Part shown: positions 26,950 to 41,109 of the stretch, one piece after another
How the letters are laid out: each line of letters starts with the position of its first letter
Numbering within the stretch: the stretch's first letter is position 1
From: Lycium barbarum
Taxonomy: Eukaryota > Streptophyta > Magnoliopsida > Solanales > Solanaceae
Direction of reading: 5' to 3'
Length of the DNA stretch: 64,000 nucleotides
Assembly (NCBI RefSeq): GCF_019175385.1
Contig: NC_083342.1
Span: forward strand, 122,512,376 to 122,576,375
Notes under the pieces: generated by a model
Databases searched by the model: none
Seen by the model: only the letters and a program-made list of their open reading frames with translations
What the model was told of the DNA's origin: nothing
Translations under genes and position numbers: made by a program

Positions 26950-28280
26950 TGTATAGTTTCCGGACATCTAAATTTTAATTTTAACATATTGAATTAATTA
27001 ATCTAATTTAGCTCTGGATATTAGTTAAAATAACTCTCAAAAAGCGAAACGTGATAAATAGTAAAAGTTAATAGAAGGAGTATTATTTAATTATGGATAT
27101 GTAACTCTACCATTTACTAAGTGGTTAATTTGGCATTCTCATTTATTATGATGCGCTCATCGAATTAAGTAAAATTTTAGGGAAAGTCGACACTTTTAAT
27201 CACCTTGTTGACCTATTAGTAATTGGTGCGATAAATAGGCTTCATTCATTTCCCAAGAATGTTTATCTCAAAATTAAATGGTTGGTACTTGGTAGTACTA
27301 ATTAGTTTTCTCATTTATTATTTGAGATAATTATAATTTGGTCGTACCAACTAAATTTAAGAAGACTTACCTAATTATTTAACCAACAACTTCATTTAGG
27401 ACTTCAATTAATGAACGCGTATTAGTCTTTTTTTCTATTTTAACCAATGAATATCTCATATCTCAGCTAAACCAAACACCAAACACTCAGCAAAATACTT
27501 TTAATTTTTCTTTTTCAATGTTCAAAAAGTTTTCTTTTAATACTTGAGACTAAATTCACATGTAATTGTCAAATGCAAATTTTGTTTAAATATCTTATCT
27601 TTATCGATATGGTGATGTCATTGAAGTCATCTTGTGTCCAATAACGTCAAGTGTTTTCCCACAAAATTAATTTACTAGATTATAATGTATCGATAGAATG
27701 AAAAAAATTAATGCGTATTTACATTTTATTGATTAATCTTGTTTGTAAACATGTCTTGGATCATAATTTCTTTCTATTAATTCAATTTTTTATTGCTCAA
27801 ATTAATGATAAGTTGAAATGCTTTTAGGGATATGTAGCCAAATAAAGTTTCAAGCTAAAAACATTTATAGCTAAAAAAATCATACATTGAAAGGTGGAAG
27901 GAAAACGAAGTATGACCTTTTGTTGATTTTACCGTATAAACATAGTTGACACTGATAGTACGTACAATAATTATGTATATCAAACACAGAAATGTTAATT
28001 CAAATTATTAACCAGCTTAAACTTATCCGTACTCTCTTTAATACCAGAAAAAGGCAGCAACGCATGCCTACAGATTCTCTCTTTACGCTTTATGGGCGAG
28101 AGTGGTGAACAAATAATATCATATTGATCAAATAAATTTCTAAAACTACAAAGTTAAGCACGGAAAACATGTTGATTGTAGAAACATAAAATTACTCTAT
28201 CATTAACTCAGAGAAGAATCCAATTTCTTAATAATTTTTGGTATATCATCTTAAAGCTATAACTTTGGGCTCTGTCCGTC
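26950..28280. other. Intergenic AT-rich DNA
   Basis: No gene, RNA gene or clear repeat was recognised. A short segment near 27050 ('AGCGAAACGTGATAAATAGT') resembles decayed MITE tails. Confidence 0.4.
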
Positions 28281-28289
28281 ATATATAAA

Positions 28290-28885
28290 GTTAATTATTA
28301 GTCAATAATTAAATGCAATGCAACCAAACCCAAAATATATGGCTCTCTATATACAATTCTATGGATACGTACTTCTTCATGCTAAACCTCAAACTACATG
28401 ATCTGAGAAAAAAAAATGGATAGGACCTCATCAAAGTAAATTAGTGATGAACCTCTTCATGGTTTACTAGTGAATCACAACATTTTGTATCAGGATGTTA
28501 GGAATCAACTGAAGAAGCTCAAGTCCTATACTTCTGTCCCAAATGAAGTTCCTCCAACATGTCATATATGACGGTTAGAGGGTAATAATCCATTAAGAGT
28601 CTTTTCTTGTAGTCTACTCCAATCTCACGAGTCAACCCCAACAACAACAAGTTAACTTCGGACTTGAGCTTCTTTAATTGATTCCTAACATCTTGATACA
28701 GAAATGTTATGATTCACTAATGAACCATGAAGAGGTTCGTCAATAGTGATTTATTGGAGTCCTATCTATCTTTCTCCCTTTGGTTATACAATAGTTTAAG
28801 GTTTAGGATGATGAAGTACGTATCCGCAGAGTTGTTTATATAAAGAGGTTTTGATTGCATTTTATTTAATTATTGGTCTCTAAAA
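28290..28885. repeat. Large foldback: two inverted arms of about 230 bp
   Basis: The left arm (about 28290-28533) and right arm (about 28662-28885) are imperfect reverse complements. Matching blocks are 'AATAATTAAATGCAATGCAA' with 'TTGCATTTTATTTAATTATT', 'GGATACGTACTTC' with 'GAAGTACGTATCC', 'AACCTCTTCATGGTT' with 'AACCATGAAGAGGTT', and 'GAAGCTCAAGTCC' with 'GGACTTGAGCTTC'. The spacer is about 128 bp. The similarity appears high through both arms. It could be a foldback MITE or an inverted duplication able to form a long hairpin RNA. No coding frame of interest lies in it. Confidence 0.8.
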
Positions 28886-28889
28886 TTAT

Positions 28890-29720
28890 ATTGGTAAGTA
28901 GAGCATTATACAGTCAATTATTCATAGTTGGTTGTGTATGCATAGATATAGTCATTACATCCAATTTTTAACGTTGTTAATTTGTTAATTCATAACTGAA
29001 CACATAATCAACATATAATCGGTAAAATAAATTGAGCACACAAGTTTGAAGATTCAAGATTGGTTATAATCTGACATGAAAATACAATGGATGAAGTCTA
29101 TTCAAATTAAGGAAAAAGATGATGCCTTCATACGGTTACATAACATCATTAAACTCAAAAAGATGAAAATCTATTACTAGGAATTCCTCCTTTTTTTCTC
29201 TAACAATAGTTGACTAATGATAAAAGGACGATTTATCATTATACTGAGTAACAGTAAGAATGTGACGGATCATAATGTGGACTGAGAATAACAAATTGGT
29301 CGCCAATCTCCATGTATTAAAAGCAGCTAACCTGTCTAAATAATTTTATGATTGCATCAATATAGACTATTTCTGTTGTAATCAAAACAACAACACTTAG
29401 CTGGCTTGTCTGAATTATTCACGTTCAAGAAATGATTATACAGTCAAAATTTGTACATTAACAATTATAGATATGTCAACTGGTCCACTTTGTCATGCCA
29501 ATTGGCAGTTTATCTATAGCCCTATTCCTTTACGCTTCACAACTTAAACACTATATAGGTTGTGAGATTTATACAAACAAACGAATGCAAATTATGTACA
29601 AACAAACGAATGCAAATTATGTGTTTCTCATATATGCGTTTATTAATTAATTATAATTATATAATAAATCATTACTTTATTGTAACTATTAGAAATTAAA
29701 TCATATTTTTATTATATATA
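28890..29720. other. Intergenic AT-rich DNA
   Basis: No gene was seen. A 22-bp segment ('TACAAACAAACGAATGCAAA') is duplicated in tandem at about 29573-29620. Confidence 0.4.
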
Positions 29721-29724
29721 AGCA

Positions 29725-31515
29725 CGGTGGGAGGACGAACACACCTCCTCCAGCTTGTACCATAAGCTTTACAAATTGTACACACAATGAATAATTGTAC
29801 CATAAGCTATATAACTTGTACACTTTATCCAACTATTTTTATATTTCACGTGGATATATGTCATAGTACTTAATATTTATTCCCTTCTCATGTATAGACG
29901 TATACACTTTAATTTTAATTCTCCGACATATTTATTTCCTCCGTGCACTTTTAACTTTTCGCGTTCTTGCTAAATATTCATTCTCTTTTCATGTATAGAA
30001 CGAACACAGCTCCTCCATCTTGTACCATAAGCTTGACAAATTGTGCATGCAATGAATGCTTGTACCATAAGCTATATAACTTGTACACTTTATCCAACTA
30101 TTTTTATATCCCACGTGGACATATGTCACAGTCCTTAATATTTATTCCCTTATCATGTATAGATGTATGCACTTCAATTTTAATTCTCCGACACATTTAT
30201 TTCCTCCGTGCACTTTTACTCGTTCACTTTTGACATTTCGCGTTCTTGCTGAATATTTATTCTCTTCTCATGTATAGACATATGCAGTTCAATTTTAATT
30301 CTCCTACACAAATTTATTTCCTTCGAGTACTTTTACTTGTTCACTTTTGACTTTTCACGTTCTTTAAGAATTAATAAATCTCACGTGGATATATGCCATA
30401 GTACTGAATATTTATTCTCTTCTCATGTATACACGTGTGCACTTCAATTTTAATTCTCCGACACATATTTATTTTCTCCGCGCACTTTCACTTGTTCACT
30501 TTTGACTTTTCACGTTCTTGTTGAATATTTATTTTCTTCCTATGTATACATGTATGCACTTTAATTGTAATTATCCGACATATATTTATTTTCTCCGTGC
30601 ACTTTTAATTGTTTACTTTTGAATTTTCACGTTATTTAATAAATGAAATACTCCCTCCGCCCCATATTTCTTGGCCACATTACTTAACTTTTCACGTTTT
30701 TTAAGAATTAATAAATGAAGTACTCTCTTCGATATTACTTAGCCACATTACTATACTTGACTTGTCACGTTCTTTAAGAATTAATAAAAATGAAGTACTC
30801 CCTTCGTCCATATTACTTGGCCACATTATTAAAAATATATGTCTATTTTTCTATTTTATTCTATATTTTTCTTCTTTTTTATTTCTAATATATATAAGTG
30901 TGAGGAGAGGACTAACACAACAATAGACATTTGTACCACAAGCTATATAAATTGTACATTTTAACCAACTACTTTTTTATCGCACATGGTCATATGTCAT
31001 AGTACTGAATATTTATCTCTTCTCATGTATACACGTATGCACTTCAAATTTAATTCTCCGACACATTTATTTCTCCGTGCACTTATACTTATTGACTTTT
31101 GACTTTTCAAGTTCTTTAAGAATTAATAAATAAAGTACTCCCTCCATCCCATATTACTTGGCCACATTACTAAACTACTTTTTTATCCCACGTGGACATA
31201 TGTCATAATACTGAATATTTATTCTCTGCTCATGTATACAAGTATGCACTTCAATTTTAATTCTCCAACACATATTTATTTCCTCCGTGCACTGTTACTT
31301 GTTAATAAATGAAGTACTCAACATTACTAAAAATATATGTCCAAATTACTTGTTCATTTACAGAACCAAGATAAAATTAATTAAATCTTTCACATCTTAT
31401 CCTCTCTGTCCCATATTACTTGGCCACATTACTAAAAATATATGTCCAAATTACTTATTCATTTACAAAACCAAGATAAAATTACAAGATAAAATTAATT
31501 AAATCTTTCCCATCT
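29725..31515. repeat. Complex tandem repeat array
   Basis: A 264-bp unit, starting at the 'CTCCTCCA-CTTGTACCATAA' block, is present at about 29744 and 30008. It is followed by shorter units (about 115-157 bp) sharing 'TCATGTATA-ACGTATGCACTT', 'CAATTTTAATTCTCCGACAC', 'TTTATTTCCTCCGTGCACTT' and 'GACTTTTCACGTTCTTTAAG'. 'ACTCCCTCCGTCCCATATTA'-like Stowaway-type words with 'TTACTTGGCCACATTACTAA' are repeated at least four times between 30650 and 31450. Related pieces occur to 32400. This is a transposon-derived array with no gene. Confidence 0.65.
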
Positions 31516-34500
31516 TACCCTTAGTAATAAATGTTTTTTAAAATAGTCAATTTTGATTAGAATGTATTTATTGGAGAGAGATAGGGATAAGATAGTAAAA
31601 TACATCTTTTATTTCTGATTTCTTAAGGGGCGTGCAAAAGGGAAAGTGAAAAGTAATATGGGACAGAGAGAGTATATATTTACCATAATATTCATATTTA
31701 TCGGTGTAAGTCTCAATAGCCTTCGATAATAATTTGAAAATGAGTAATTAATGTAAAGAGTAAAATTAATAATAAGAACACACAAATATTCACTCATTAA
31801 TTCCATGGAAATTAATGGCCAGCCCCTTCTGCATGATTCTCCCACTCTTCTTGCGTTGCCTAGCTTGATGGTCCCCGTGATAAATAAAGGAATACAAGAA
31901 AAAGGATAACATGTATACAAATATGTACGCCTATAATATATGTGTAGTCGTTATCTTTATACACAATCAACATAATTGAAGTTTCGTACTAATTAATAAT
32001 TACCATATTGGTTTCTTTCCTTGATATGTTAACGTGGACAAGTAAAAGTAAACAAACCCGTTTTCCTTCTTTGTCAATACTTTAACCGTGAAGAGAGGAC
32101 GAACAATAGCAATGCAAATTAGTACTAAAAGTTATTTTAATTCTCCTACACATAACTTGTTCACTTTTGACTTTTCACGTTCTTTGAGAATTAATAAATG
32201 AAGTATATATTTTATCATAATATCCATATTTATTGGTGTATAGTCTCAATAGCCTCAGAAAATGATTTGAAAATGAGTAATTAATATGAAGAGTAAAATA
32301 AGAAGAAGAATTTTTTTTTCTTGATATGTTAACGACGACAAGTAAAAGTGAAGGGAGGGAGTGACTTTTATCCCATTTTCCTTCTCTGTCAATACTTACT
32401 TATTTACTCTCCTTTGCAGTCTCTCCTTATTGTTTCTTTACATTTATAAAATGTATTACTTTATATTTTCATTTCAGAATTAAAATGTGGTGAATTACGA
32501 TATAACATACATCTTTCTAATTTTGATTTCTTTGTAACATTTTGTTTTATCTATAATAATTGTTAATATAAAAAATTATAATATATTTTTTAATTAATTT
32601 AATAAAAATATTTTATTAGTTTTTCTTTTTAAAAAATCCAATATATACAACAATGATTCTTAAGTTTGGATCTGAACAGTTACTTAATTGAAATGGATAT
32701 CAACCTGTCGGTATACATATAAGATATTAAATAATTTAAAAGAAAAAATTTAGAATTAAAATATTAATTTTCCCTCATATTCTTACTAATTTTCTTTTTC
32801 ACATTGATGAACAACTTTCATTGTCATGATAATGAGAAAAAAGTCCGACTCTTTCCATCTCAAAAACTTAATTCCATCAACTCCATTTTTTAATTATAAC
32901 TAAAGTGATGGTACATAAAATACATTTTGTATATGTTGCTATATATAATAATGATTAGAATGTTTTTAAAAATTATTTTCAAAATACAAACCTTAAAGAC
33001 TGACTAATTATAGTGAATAGACATGTTCGGCCCGTGCGATATGTATTGCTAGTAGTTTGTTAAAAACACTAAACGCGAATAAATATTTTACTGGCTACAT
33101 TTACAGTAAGTAAACCCTTTTCCCTTTATTTTCTCACTCCAATTTCCTAATGTTTCTTTACTCTTCAGACTAGGTCACTCAAGGACTGAAACAACAATGG
33201 AAAAAATACTCTGAATCTCCAAGTTTAGAATTGTATCCTTTTAAATATTCCAGGGTGTGTTCAGAGGAAAACATTTCAATTTTCCTATGTTTGTTTGGTC
33301 AAAATTTTTGAAAAATATTTTCTTTAGAAAAAAAATTCCTTAAAAATGAGAAAAGTGACTTACATAGTGTAAGTAGGAAAAACAAATTTCACAACTGACA
33401 TTTCAAAGACCATATTAATATTGTCCTCTCCATCCTCCAATGCATCTCATCTTCACCCCACCCCCACCACCCCTACCCCAACCCTTGTGTACAATCTGCC
33501 ATGAGCAGCTAGTCTCATCATAAACACCCACCTAAGAGAACTATAATTATTGCAGACCAGGAACAGCTTTCTATACAGTTTTCTAATAGAACGACTGGCA
33601 GAGTATGCATAGTGTATTTGGCCTCCTCACAAACTTTTCTTAGCTTTAAACATCTTTTGGACTGTCCCCGCATTGAGCCTGTAGTTTAGTAATTTGCATG
33701 AACCAACTTAACCTAGAGCTTGTCTTTCTTATAACACACCCATTCCGTAATGGCTTCCCAATTGTTGCTTTATTATATAGGAGTACATTAGTCAAGTTCT
33801 GTTCACCAACTGACAGGGGGCAACATAATCTAAAATTGCTTTAGCGTCCTATGACGTCTAGTGTTTTCTTAGACCAGTGGACTTCATCCGCCATATCCAG
33901 TTAATTATTACTCCCTCAATAGTCATATAGCATGAAATGTTAACTGCTGTGAGATACTCCCACCAAAAGAAGTTAGTAATTATTAGTCATATAGCATAAA
34001 ATGTGATTGTTGTGGGACACTCCATACAGAAGGGGAAAAGGGAAGAAGACAACGGCTCAGCGCAAGTGGCTAAATAAGAAGTACCTCAATAAGTGGCATT
34101 ATTTTTAGATTGCCTCAATAAGTATCTTGCATTTAAAACTCACACAGAAAAATGAATTTGTTCTTTTCAACGTAGTTATATCCACAAAGTAGGTAATATC
34201 ATGACCATACTTTCCTCCAAGAATTCCACACACTCAAAAGTCAAATCACAGTTTCGCATAACTGGTCTAAGATAGAGTTCACAGCAGTAACATGCTATCA
34301 AGAACCTTGCCAAACTAAATAAAGCTCAACAAGAGGATATAATACTAGGTAGAAAAATCACTTGATGGTGGGAACAGGGCAATAACACCTCTATCAGGAG
34401 TTCAGGACTAGGGAGCTTCCTGCCAATTGCATTGTGCTTATAACTTTCTGTAGCACCCAAGTGATAGCCAAGCAATAGCTCTATTCAGTCCCTGTTAAGC

Positions 34501-34990
34501 TCGTAAAGAGTTCAGCTAACAATTGACCTATCCATTCAACAAGCAGAGGGGTTGTAATCTGATCAGTTATTTTAATGGCGACAAGATGAAATGACATCAA
34601 CAGTCAAACTAGTAACCACACTTAAAATTAAAGTAAACATATGTACTGCTATATCTTAAACCAACAACGTAGTTCTACGATGACCACTTATGCATTTAAA
34701 AATTTCCAGTATAACTTTGGCCAGCAATTTCTTAATTTTGATAAATAAAATTTGCACATATAAAACTTCACAGAGTACTACAAATCACAAGTTAAAAAGA
34801 AAAATATCATAGTTAAAAAAAAAAACAAAAAAAAACATGATTTACTCTCCAAGCATGATAGCTATCATACAAAAAGGCAGAGGGAAATGGAATAAATACT
34901 TTCTTTATAACGAAAAACGGAATAAATACTTACAATAACGCTTTTCACTTATCATAATCAGTGTCTTGACAATATAGCATTTCTATATCA
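31516..34990. other. Intergenic DNA with repeat fragments
   Basis: Pieces of the 29.7-31.5 kb array recur at about 31660-31800 and 32140-32400. From 33500 the base composition becomes more balanced, as expected of the 3' flank of the CTD-phosphatase gene. No open frame was convincing. Confidence 0.4.
33022..33056 (+). repeat. Helitron-like 3' terminus
   Basis: 'GGCCCGTGCGATATG' is a decayed hairpin stem, followed by 'TATTG' and CTAG at 33050-33053, then T. The hairpin-plus-CTAG|T layout matches the ends at about 24428 and 55318. The 5' end was not identified. Confidence 0.4.
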
Positions 34991-35118
34991 TAATCAGATA
35001 TGAAGTTGCAAGTTGCAACAAACATATACAATTTGGCGTATGTGCACACTTTCCTCAAAAACCTCTTTTCCCATGAAAGATTATACGAGGGAGTCCGCAG
35101 CAGCTGTTTTATGTCAAA

Positions 35119-38100
35119 TTAGCCTCCACTTTGCATTGAGAACTGAGGCACTCGACCTAGTGGAATAATTATATCTTTCATGATCTCATATTCCGCTGTG
35201 CTTATCTGAGCACCATCAAGCACCTGCTTAGCCAAAGGGAACAAAAAGAAATCTCAATCAACCCCATACTCAGTGTCAAGAAACTATTAACATCTTATGC
35301 TGGAAAACTAGGAAAAGATAAAAAGAAAATACTTCAGTGCAATAACGTACGAGAAAATCCCCTAATAAATGAATTTTGGGTTACGTCCAAAATGATGAGT
35401 AGTAATTCTTCACTCCTAACAAGGTACGTAAATACTCCATCCACTACTATGTAGAAAATATATTCTATAGTATCAAAGGGAATATTTTGAAACATTCACT
35501 AATCTTCTCTTAGTTAAATTCAATGAATCTAGACACATAGTATCGTTAATTCACTCGACTTACAAACAAATACATATGTCAACCATGTATGCTCGGGTAT
35601 AACTACTGATACTGCATTCTTGTTAATCTGTGCAAGGGTAACAAATGAAATCAGGTTCTCTTGATTTTCAACAAGAACATTTTCAAACCATGTTTGTTCA
35701 CGACAGTTTAAGTATAGTTACTAGTACTGCATGCTTGTTAGCAAATCTGTGGAAGGTAAGTAAATGAGATCACAGCTTGCTCTCTTAAGCTTATAGTATT
35801 CAACCAAGCCTCAGGAGCCATCATATGCTCATGAAATTTCCAACAAAACCAAGTTCAACTATGAGCCGAACAAGTATATCAATCCACAAAGCCGTTTTAA
35901 AATGGAAAAAAGAGACATTTATTGGAAGTTATTAGGGCGCCTTCCTAATCTTTCAATTTTCAGCTCAATGAACAGGAACAGCCAAACTAAAACAGCTATA
36001 TAACAATCAACTTCTCAATAAAAGTCAGCCATGAGACATCACAACTTTTTATTTTATCGTTGACAACAATACAACTTCAACGCAAACTGATCAAACAACT
36101 TCATGGTCGTTCACTACCCGATGGAAGGAATAGACTTCTGTTTGCCAGCAATACTGTTAATAGTGTATTCTTAGTAATGTTTTCAGGCAAGGAGGAAAGG
36201 TACAAAAAGGCAAATCCACCATGTAATTAGGTTTTCTTTTCCCTACATACAGGTTGGTATTTTGAAGCTGCTAATTAAATGTCCTCACCAAGAACACATA
36301 ATCATTTATTTTTCCTTTCCAGTAAAAAGTAATCAGGTAGGAATTTAGAAGTTCATCCAACCCAAGCTCTACATTTTTGCACCAAATTTCTTACTAGGCC
36401 TTCTGGTTTCTCTTGCATAAAAGGACGACCTAGTCCTGCATCTACTTGGAATTTCACTAAGGTATCCCATCCCCTATCATAATTGTTTCATTTAAGAGAA
36501 GGAAGAAGTTGCATAATGAAGAAACAAGTGAGTAGATGGTCAAGGTGAGGTTCCCTGTTGCCTTGCAAACTTGGAGTAATAAATAGAACAAGGAAGAAAC
36601 ATGTTTTTTTTAAAAGAAGACTTCATCAAAATTCCCGAGGTCCAATAGCGCATGGTTCGAAACTCTGGAAATTGGCCCGCACCTCTAACCTTCTCCATTT
36701 AAATATCAAACTACAAGGTTTAAACTCATGACATGCACCTAACCCGCAAATCATGGTGTACTCTTGTCAGAAGACCAAAGCCCTGGGGCTTAAAAAAGAT
36801 GAAGTTATTCCTGAAAAGAGCAATAGGGGAAAGAATTGGAATATGTTTCTGAATTGTAGTTTCTAGATAGACAAGGAAAACTCCCGAGCTAGCTCTACAC
36901 TTGATTTGAGTTGCATCAATCTAATGCCTAACATCTTGTACCAGCAATTCTATTTGCTTTCTCACTGTGCATCTTTCTTTTTTGTTTATAAAATAGTGCT
37001 CATATTTAGAGCAAGGTTTACATTGAATTTATAAGTGGAACAAGATTCATATTTCTCATTCTTCTTTCTGTAAATGTGAGCAAAACTATCACTTAAGAGG
37101 TTTTTTCCAAAAAAGAAACTGCTACAGAGAAATCATTTTGTCGATGTAAACAAATGTATGCAATTATGCTGCTTCTGCTCAGTTACCTCTCTTCCACACA
37201 TGAAACTTTTTTTCAGTAGTTGATTTCACAGCATAATACAAGCAAAACGCCTGATATAGTCTACCTGTGGCTACACCTATGATAACAGCTTTGGTCAAAA
37301 ATCTAAAGTTGGTCGTCCAGAGAGTTTTTCCGAGCATTTTTTTTTTCCATTAGCCACTATCTCACCCTATAATACTTGTCAACGAGCATCTATTGCATAA
37401 TGAATAGTTGCTTACGGAGCATCGTGTTTGAACAAGCATTTTTCCTGCTCACAGCCAGAACATTTTTCCTAAGAAACAATATAGCCAACATCTACAGAAC
37501 AGTTGGCCCTTTCTAAGTAAGATGACAAAAGAACTAAAAAGTAATGTCTATCACATATAAAGGCTTAGAGCTCTACAAATTGCATTTACTGAAATATTCA
37601 AGCTCGACTTAGTGATAACAGCTACCATTTAAACATACACATCTGCGTCCTTCTATATAATTCAGGAAGGTGGCAAACCTTGTGAAGATTTGAAAGAAAT
37701 AACTTGACCTGGGGAGGGGGGAAGGTATTCCGGAGAACAAATATTAAGAATGAGATTAAGGAGAACAAAATCGCATAGGAGGAACTAAAATACAGCTTTT
37801 GGAAGATGCCGAACCAACACATTACCAATCAACACAGTATCCTACATATGAAACAGGACATGAGAATATAGAAGCCTATGACCCCAAAATTCTACCTTTG
37901 GAAACGAAGTCCTTCGCCCTGTCATATATGGAGTCAGTGTGGGTAACCTACATACGGAAAGAGCATCAAGAAACAGAAGTACAATAAGTTGCCACTGCTT
38001 CATCCGGAATGCAGGGAGTGGGTCCACAAAAGACATTGTATCTAAGAAGAGACCCTGCACATGTCAAACGAAGAGGAGTCATCCTCACAGATGATGATTA

Positions 38101-41088
38101 CTATATTAGTTATGAATCATCATGATATGCAATATATCCTTAAACCACAAATACCCTTGTCTACCCAACTACGCCATCACAGCCAACACACCAATAGAAA
38201 AGTGTGAGTAGATAACCCCCTAAGCACATCAAAGAACCTCCTCTAGCTTTTGAAAATGCACATCAAACCTCATTTAAAAGTATAATGGCACCAAGAAGAA
38301 TAATAAACCACACAAGCTTATATCAGCAACTTCAAGAGTCATAGCCAACTTTTCGTACTAATTTGTTTGTAGAAACAAAATGCCATCCCATCACCTCCAC
38401 CAGCCAATTACATACTGCTTGGCAAAATCTTTCCATCAATGACTGGGTGGTACTTGTACTGACTCCCTCCCCACCCCGTCACAGAATGTCAATGTGTTTG
38501 TGGCTGAGTAAAAAGAGAGAACCATAAAATTTGGACTTCCAGGTACTCTAGACAATCCTTTACAAGCTTCTTGTATTCTGCAACTTCATGCAACACACAG
38601 TACAGGTAGACAACATATAATGGCATATTTAAAGTATCCCCTACTGGAAAATGAAATCGTAAACCCAAAAAAAAAAAAAAAATGAGATCAAAATTGCTTC
38701 CTAATACCAAACCAAAACCAAAAAATTAAAATTGCTTCCTAACTTCACAAAAAAAAAAGCAACCACTTAGAGGTCTCCTGACAGCATGCAGAAATCATTG
38801 ACTTGACAACTTCCAAAGTTCTAGGGCTTTGGGAAGAGGAAGAGGCTTTATCTTTTTATTTTATTTTATTTCGAGAATGAAAGGTATCGATAATGAATGC
38901 GTACAACAGAAAGAGGAGCAGAAGAGGTTATATCTTAAAGTGTAATCATATACCATTCCTTGCTCTAAAGTTGATATTGGTACAGGCAGCCTAAGGTCAG
39001 CAACCAATCCTGGCAATGCTCGAGCAAGACAGCCAGCAAGAGTCTGCTTGATCTCAGTTGACCGGCCATCAGATAACACAATTTTGCAAGGATATTCTCT
39101 TCCATTGATAGATAAATACTCCTCATTATTGTTTTCGTCGTGCCCATATATAAATGCCAAGGACGATGATGATATCCATGTGAAGAGGGAATTAAACATT
39201 GTAGCGAAAGGTGACAGCTGAAGAAAATCAGACCCCCACAGTCACACCAAAGAAGGTTAAGAAAGGAAAAAGGAGAGGGGTGGGGCAGATATGAAGAGAG
39301 AAAAAGAACATTAAATAGCGATAGCAAGTTTCAAGAGAGTAAAAAGGTTTAATGAGCAACTCACAGTCATGTTAAACCCCTTGGGTGGACTATCATACCA
39401 AGAGTCCTCCGATTCAAAAACATCATAATTTGGCATCCCTGGTTTTCTTGGCCATTTTAAAGGAGCTGGTTCTGTATCAAGCACCTCATCCTTCTCCTGA
39501 TGTATTGCTTCATCCACTTCTTGTGGAGGTGGCAATATTATAATCCCAGCTTTGGACACTAAATATCACATGCAACAGAACTCAAAAGCAATTAGATGCC
39601 AAGAGTGTATGACTTACTCACAAAATCTCCTAATGGAGAGTCAATGAAATTGTCATACCAGCATCAGGGATATCAGAACCTGAGGCAACAGCCTCTGCTG
39701 CTTGGCTTAGTGCTGCTGCACAGGCTTCTGCAGATCCAAATCGATATGCATCATCATCCTCTTCCATGTCTGTAAAGCCTGATCCCCCATAAGCTTGATT
39801 CTCATCTTCTGATATTTTGGATGAACTCTCTGTTTTATTGCCAGTACCTTCATCCGTATTTTCATCAGCCCAAGTAACTGACCGAGCCATTTTCTTGGAA
39901 TTTGAGGATTTTAGAGAAGATTTGAGCAATTGTTTATCATGTGCACCATCTGATGCACATTTTCTTCCCCCATCCGAAATATTTAGCACCTCAACACTTT
40001 TGTTCTTGACATCATGTTGGGAAGGACCAGAAGACACTTCTCCAGAGTTATCCACCTTAAAACATCTATTGTTCTTATCCAGTTTTTCTGTTTCTTCTCC
40101 AGAATGCAACTGCAAGGCCTCAACTTGCTTCCCCAATACAGAAACATCATGCCTAACTTCGTTCCTTGTCTTCGTTTGGAGGGCTTCTTTATTAGAGACA
40201 GCATTTACAGGAGCTGGAGATTTTGAAATGCTATACTCATCTTGAGTTATTATAATGCTGGAAAAGTCAATCTCATTAAGTATCATGTTTTTCTCATTTT
40301 GGAGTCCGGCATGCCTATTCTTGGATCCTGCCAAGTTACAAGTATTTGACACGATCAACAAGGACATAAATTTTGATTAGCTAGAATATGAAGTCTTATA
40401 TTCTAAAATTTCCAATGAAATGACTCCAGCAAGCATAAGTGTAGAGAACCTTTTCCCTATAACTACAGGTACCTTTTTAGAACATTGAAATTCTCGTACC
40501 TCTGTTAACGTCTTTCAACAGTGCTGGATTCACAATGCGATCTCTCTGTGGAACATAGCCTTCAATTGCATTAGATGGACCCATCCACTCTTCCAGTGAA
40601 ACTTCACCACCCTTTACATCCAATTTTTCCTGAATCTTCAACTTGGAAGATCCTAGGTCACCATTTTCCTTCACATCCTCTGTGGAATGCAAATGCAATC
40701 CCTCAAATAATTTCAGGACTTCATTAAGTTTTGCTGGATTCAATGTAGAGCTTCTTTCGTCTTGCAAGCTACCAGCAAATGTTCTACTACTGACAACGCA
40801 ATTTGTTGAACAGTACATGTATGTTTCATGAAGATCATAAACTTTATGGTCCTTCAATGATATTCTGTAATGTCCTTTCCGAGGCCTTTCAGAAGGCAGG
40901 GAGTTGCTGCAAAGAGGATAACCACACATGTTTGCTATTGATCGTTCAGTTACTACATCCTGATAATCGCTCAGAGACAGCAAAGACCCAGCAGAAAAGA
41001 GTTGGTTTTCATCTTTAATGCCTTCAAGAAGACAGAGTTGCAACTTGTGGACAGCATCTTTAACAGCGATGGCTTCTTCCTTTGCCAT
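35119..41088 (-). CDS. RIMA: RNA polymerase II CTD phosphatase homolog, RPAP2/RTR1 (RIMA) type
   Basis: Six coding exons join in frame: 40500-41088, 39659-40327, 39365-39558, 38954-39217, 37896-38054 and 35119-35223, giving 659 residues. RTR1/RPAP2 proteins remove Ser5 phosphate from the Pol II CTD and take part in Pol II assembly and nuclear import. The plant member RIMA works with IYO in cell differentiation. Residues 41-96 hold the zinc-binding signature: CGYPLC (Cys55, Cys60) and CSTNC (Cys92, Cys96), in the context [16 protein letters not shown]. The middle (about 200-420) is acidic and Ser-rich, with the plant-specific '[10 protein letters not shown]' and '[20 protein letters not shown]' blocks. 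The C-terminal third ([20 protein letters not shown] and [17 protein letters not shown]) is conserved in plant members. The ATG follows an acceptor at 41109, so an upstream non-coding exon is likely but was not found. Intron 5 is 2.7 kb. Confidence 0.92.
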
Positions 41089-41109
41089 TAGAGAACTCTT
41101 CCGAAGTAC

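Noticed and set aside
29725..31515. CRISPR-like array
   Set aside because: Repeats are long, unequal and adjoin without unique spacers, and the genome is a plant nuclear one.
36600..36780. Possible exon or tRNA-like segment around GGTTCGAAACTCTGG
   Set aside because: It is inside the last intron of the RPAP2-like gene, no frame or cloverleaf holds, and it is probably a SINE remnant too decayed to call.
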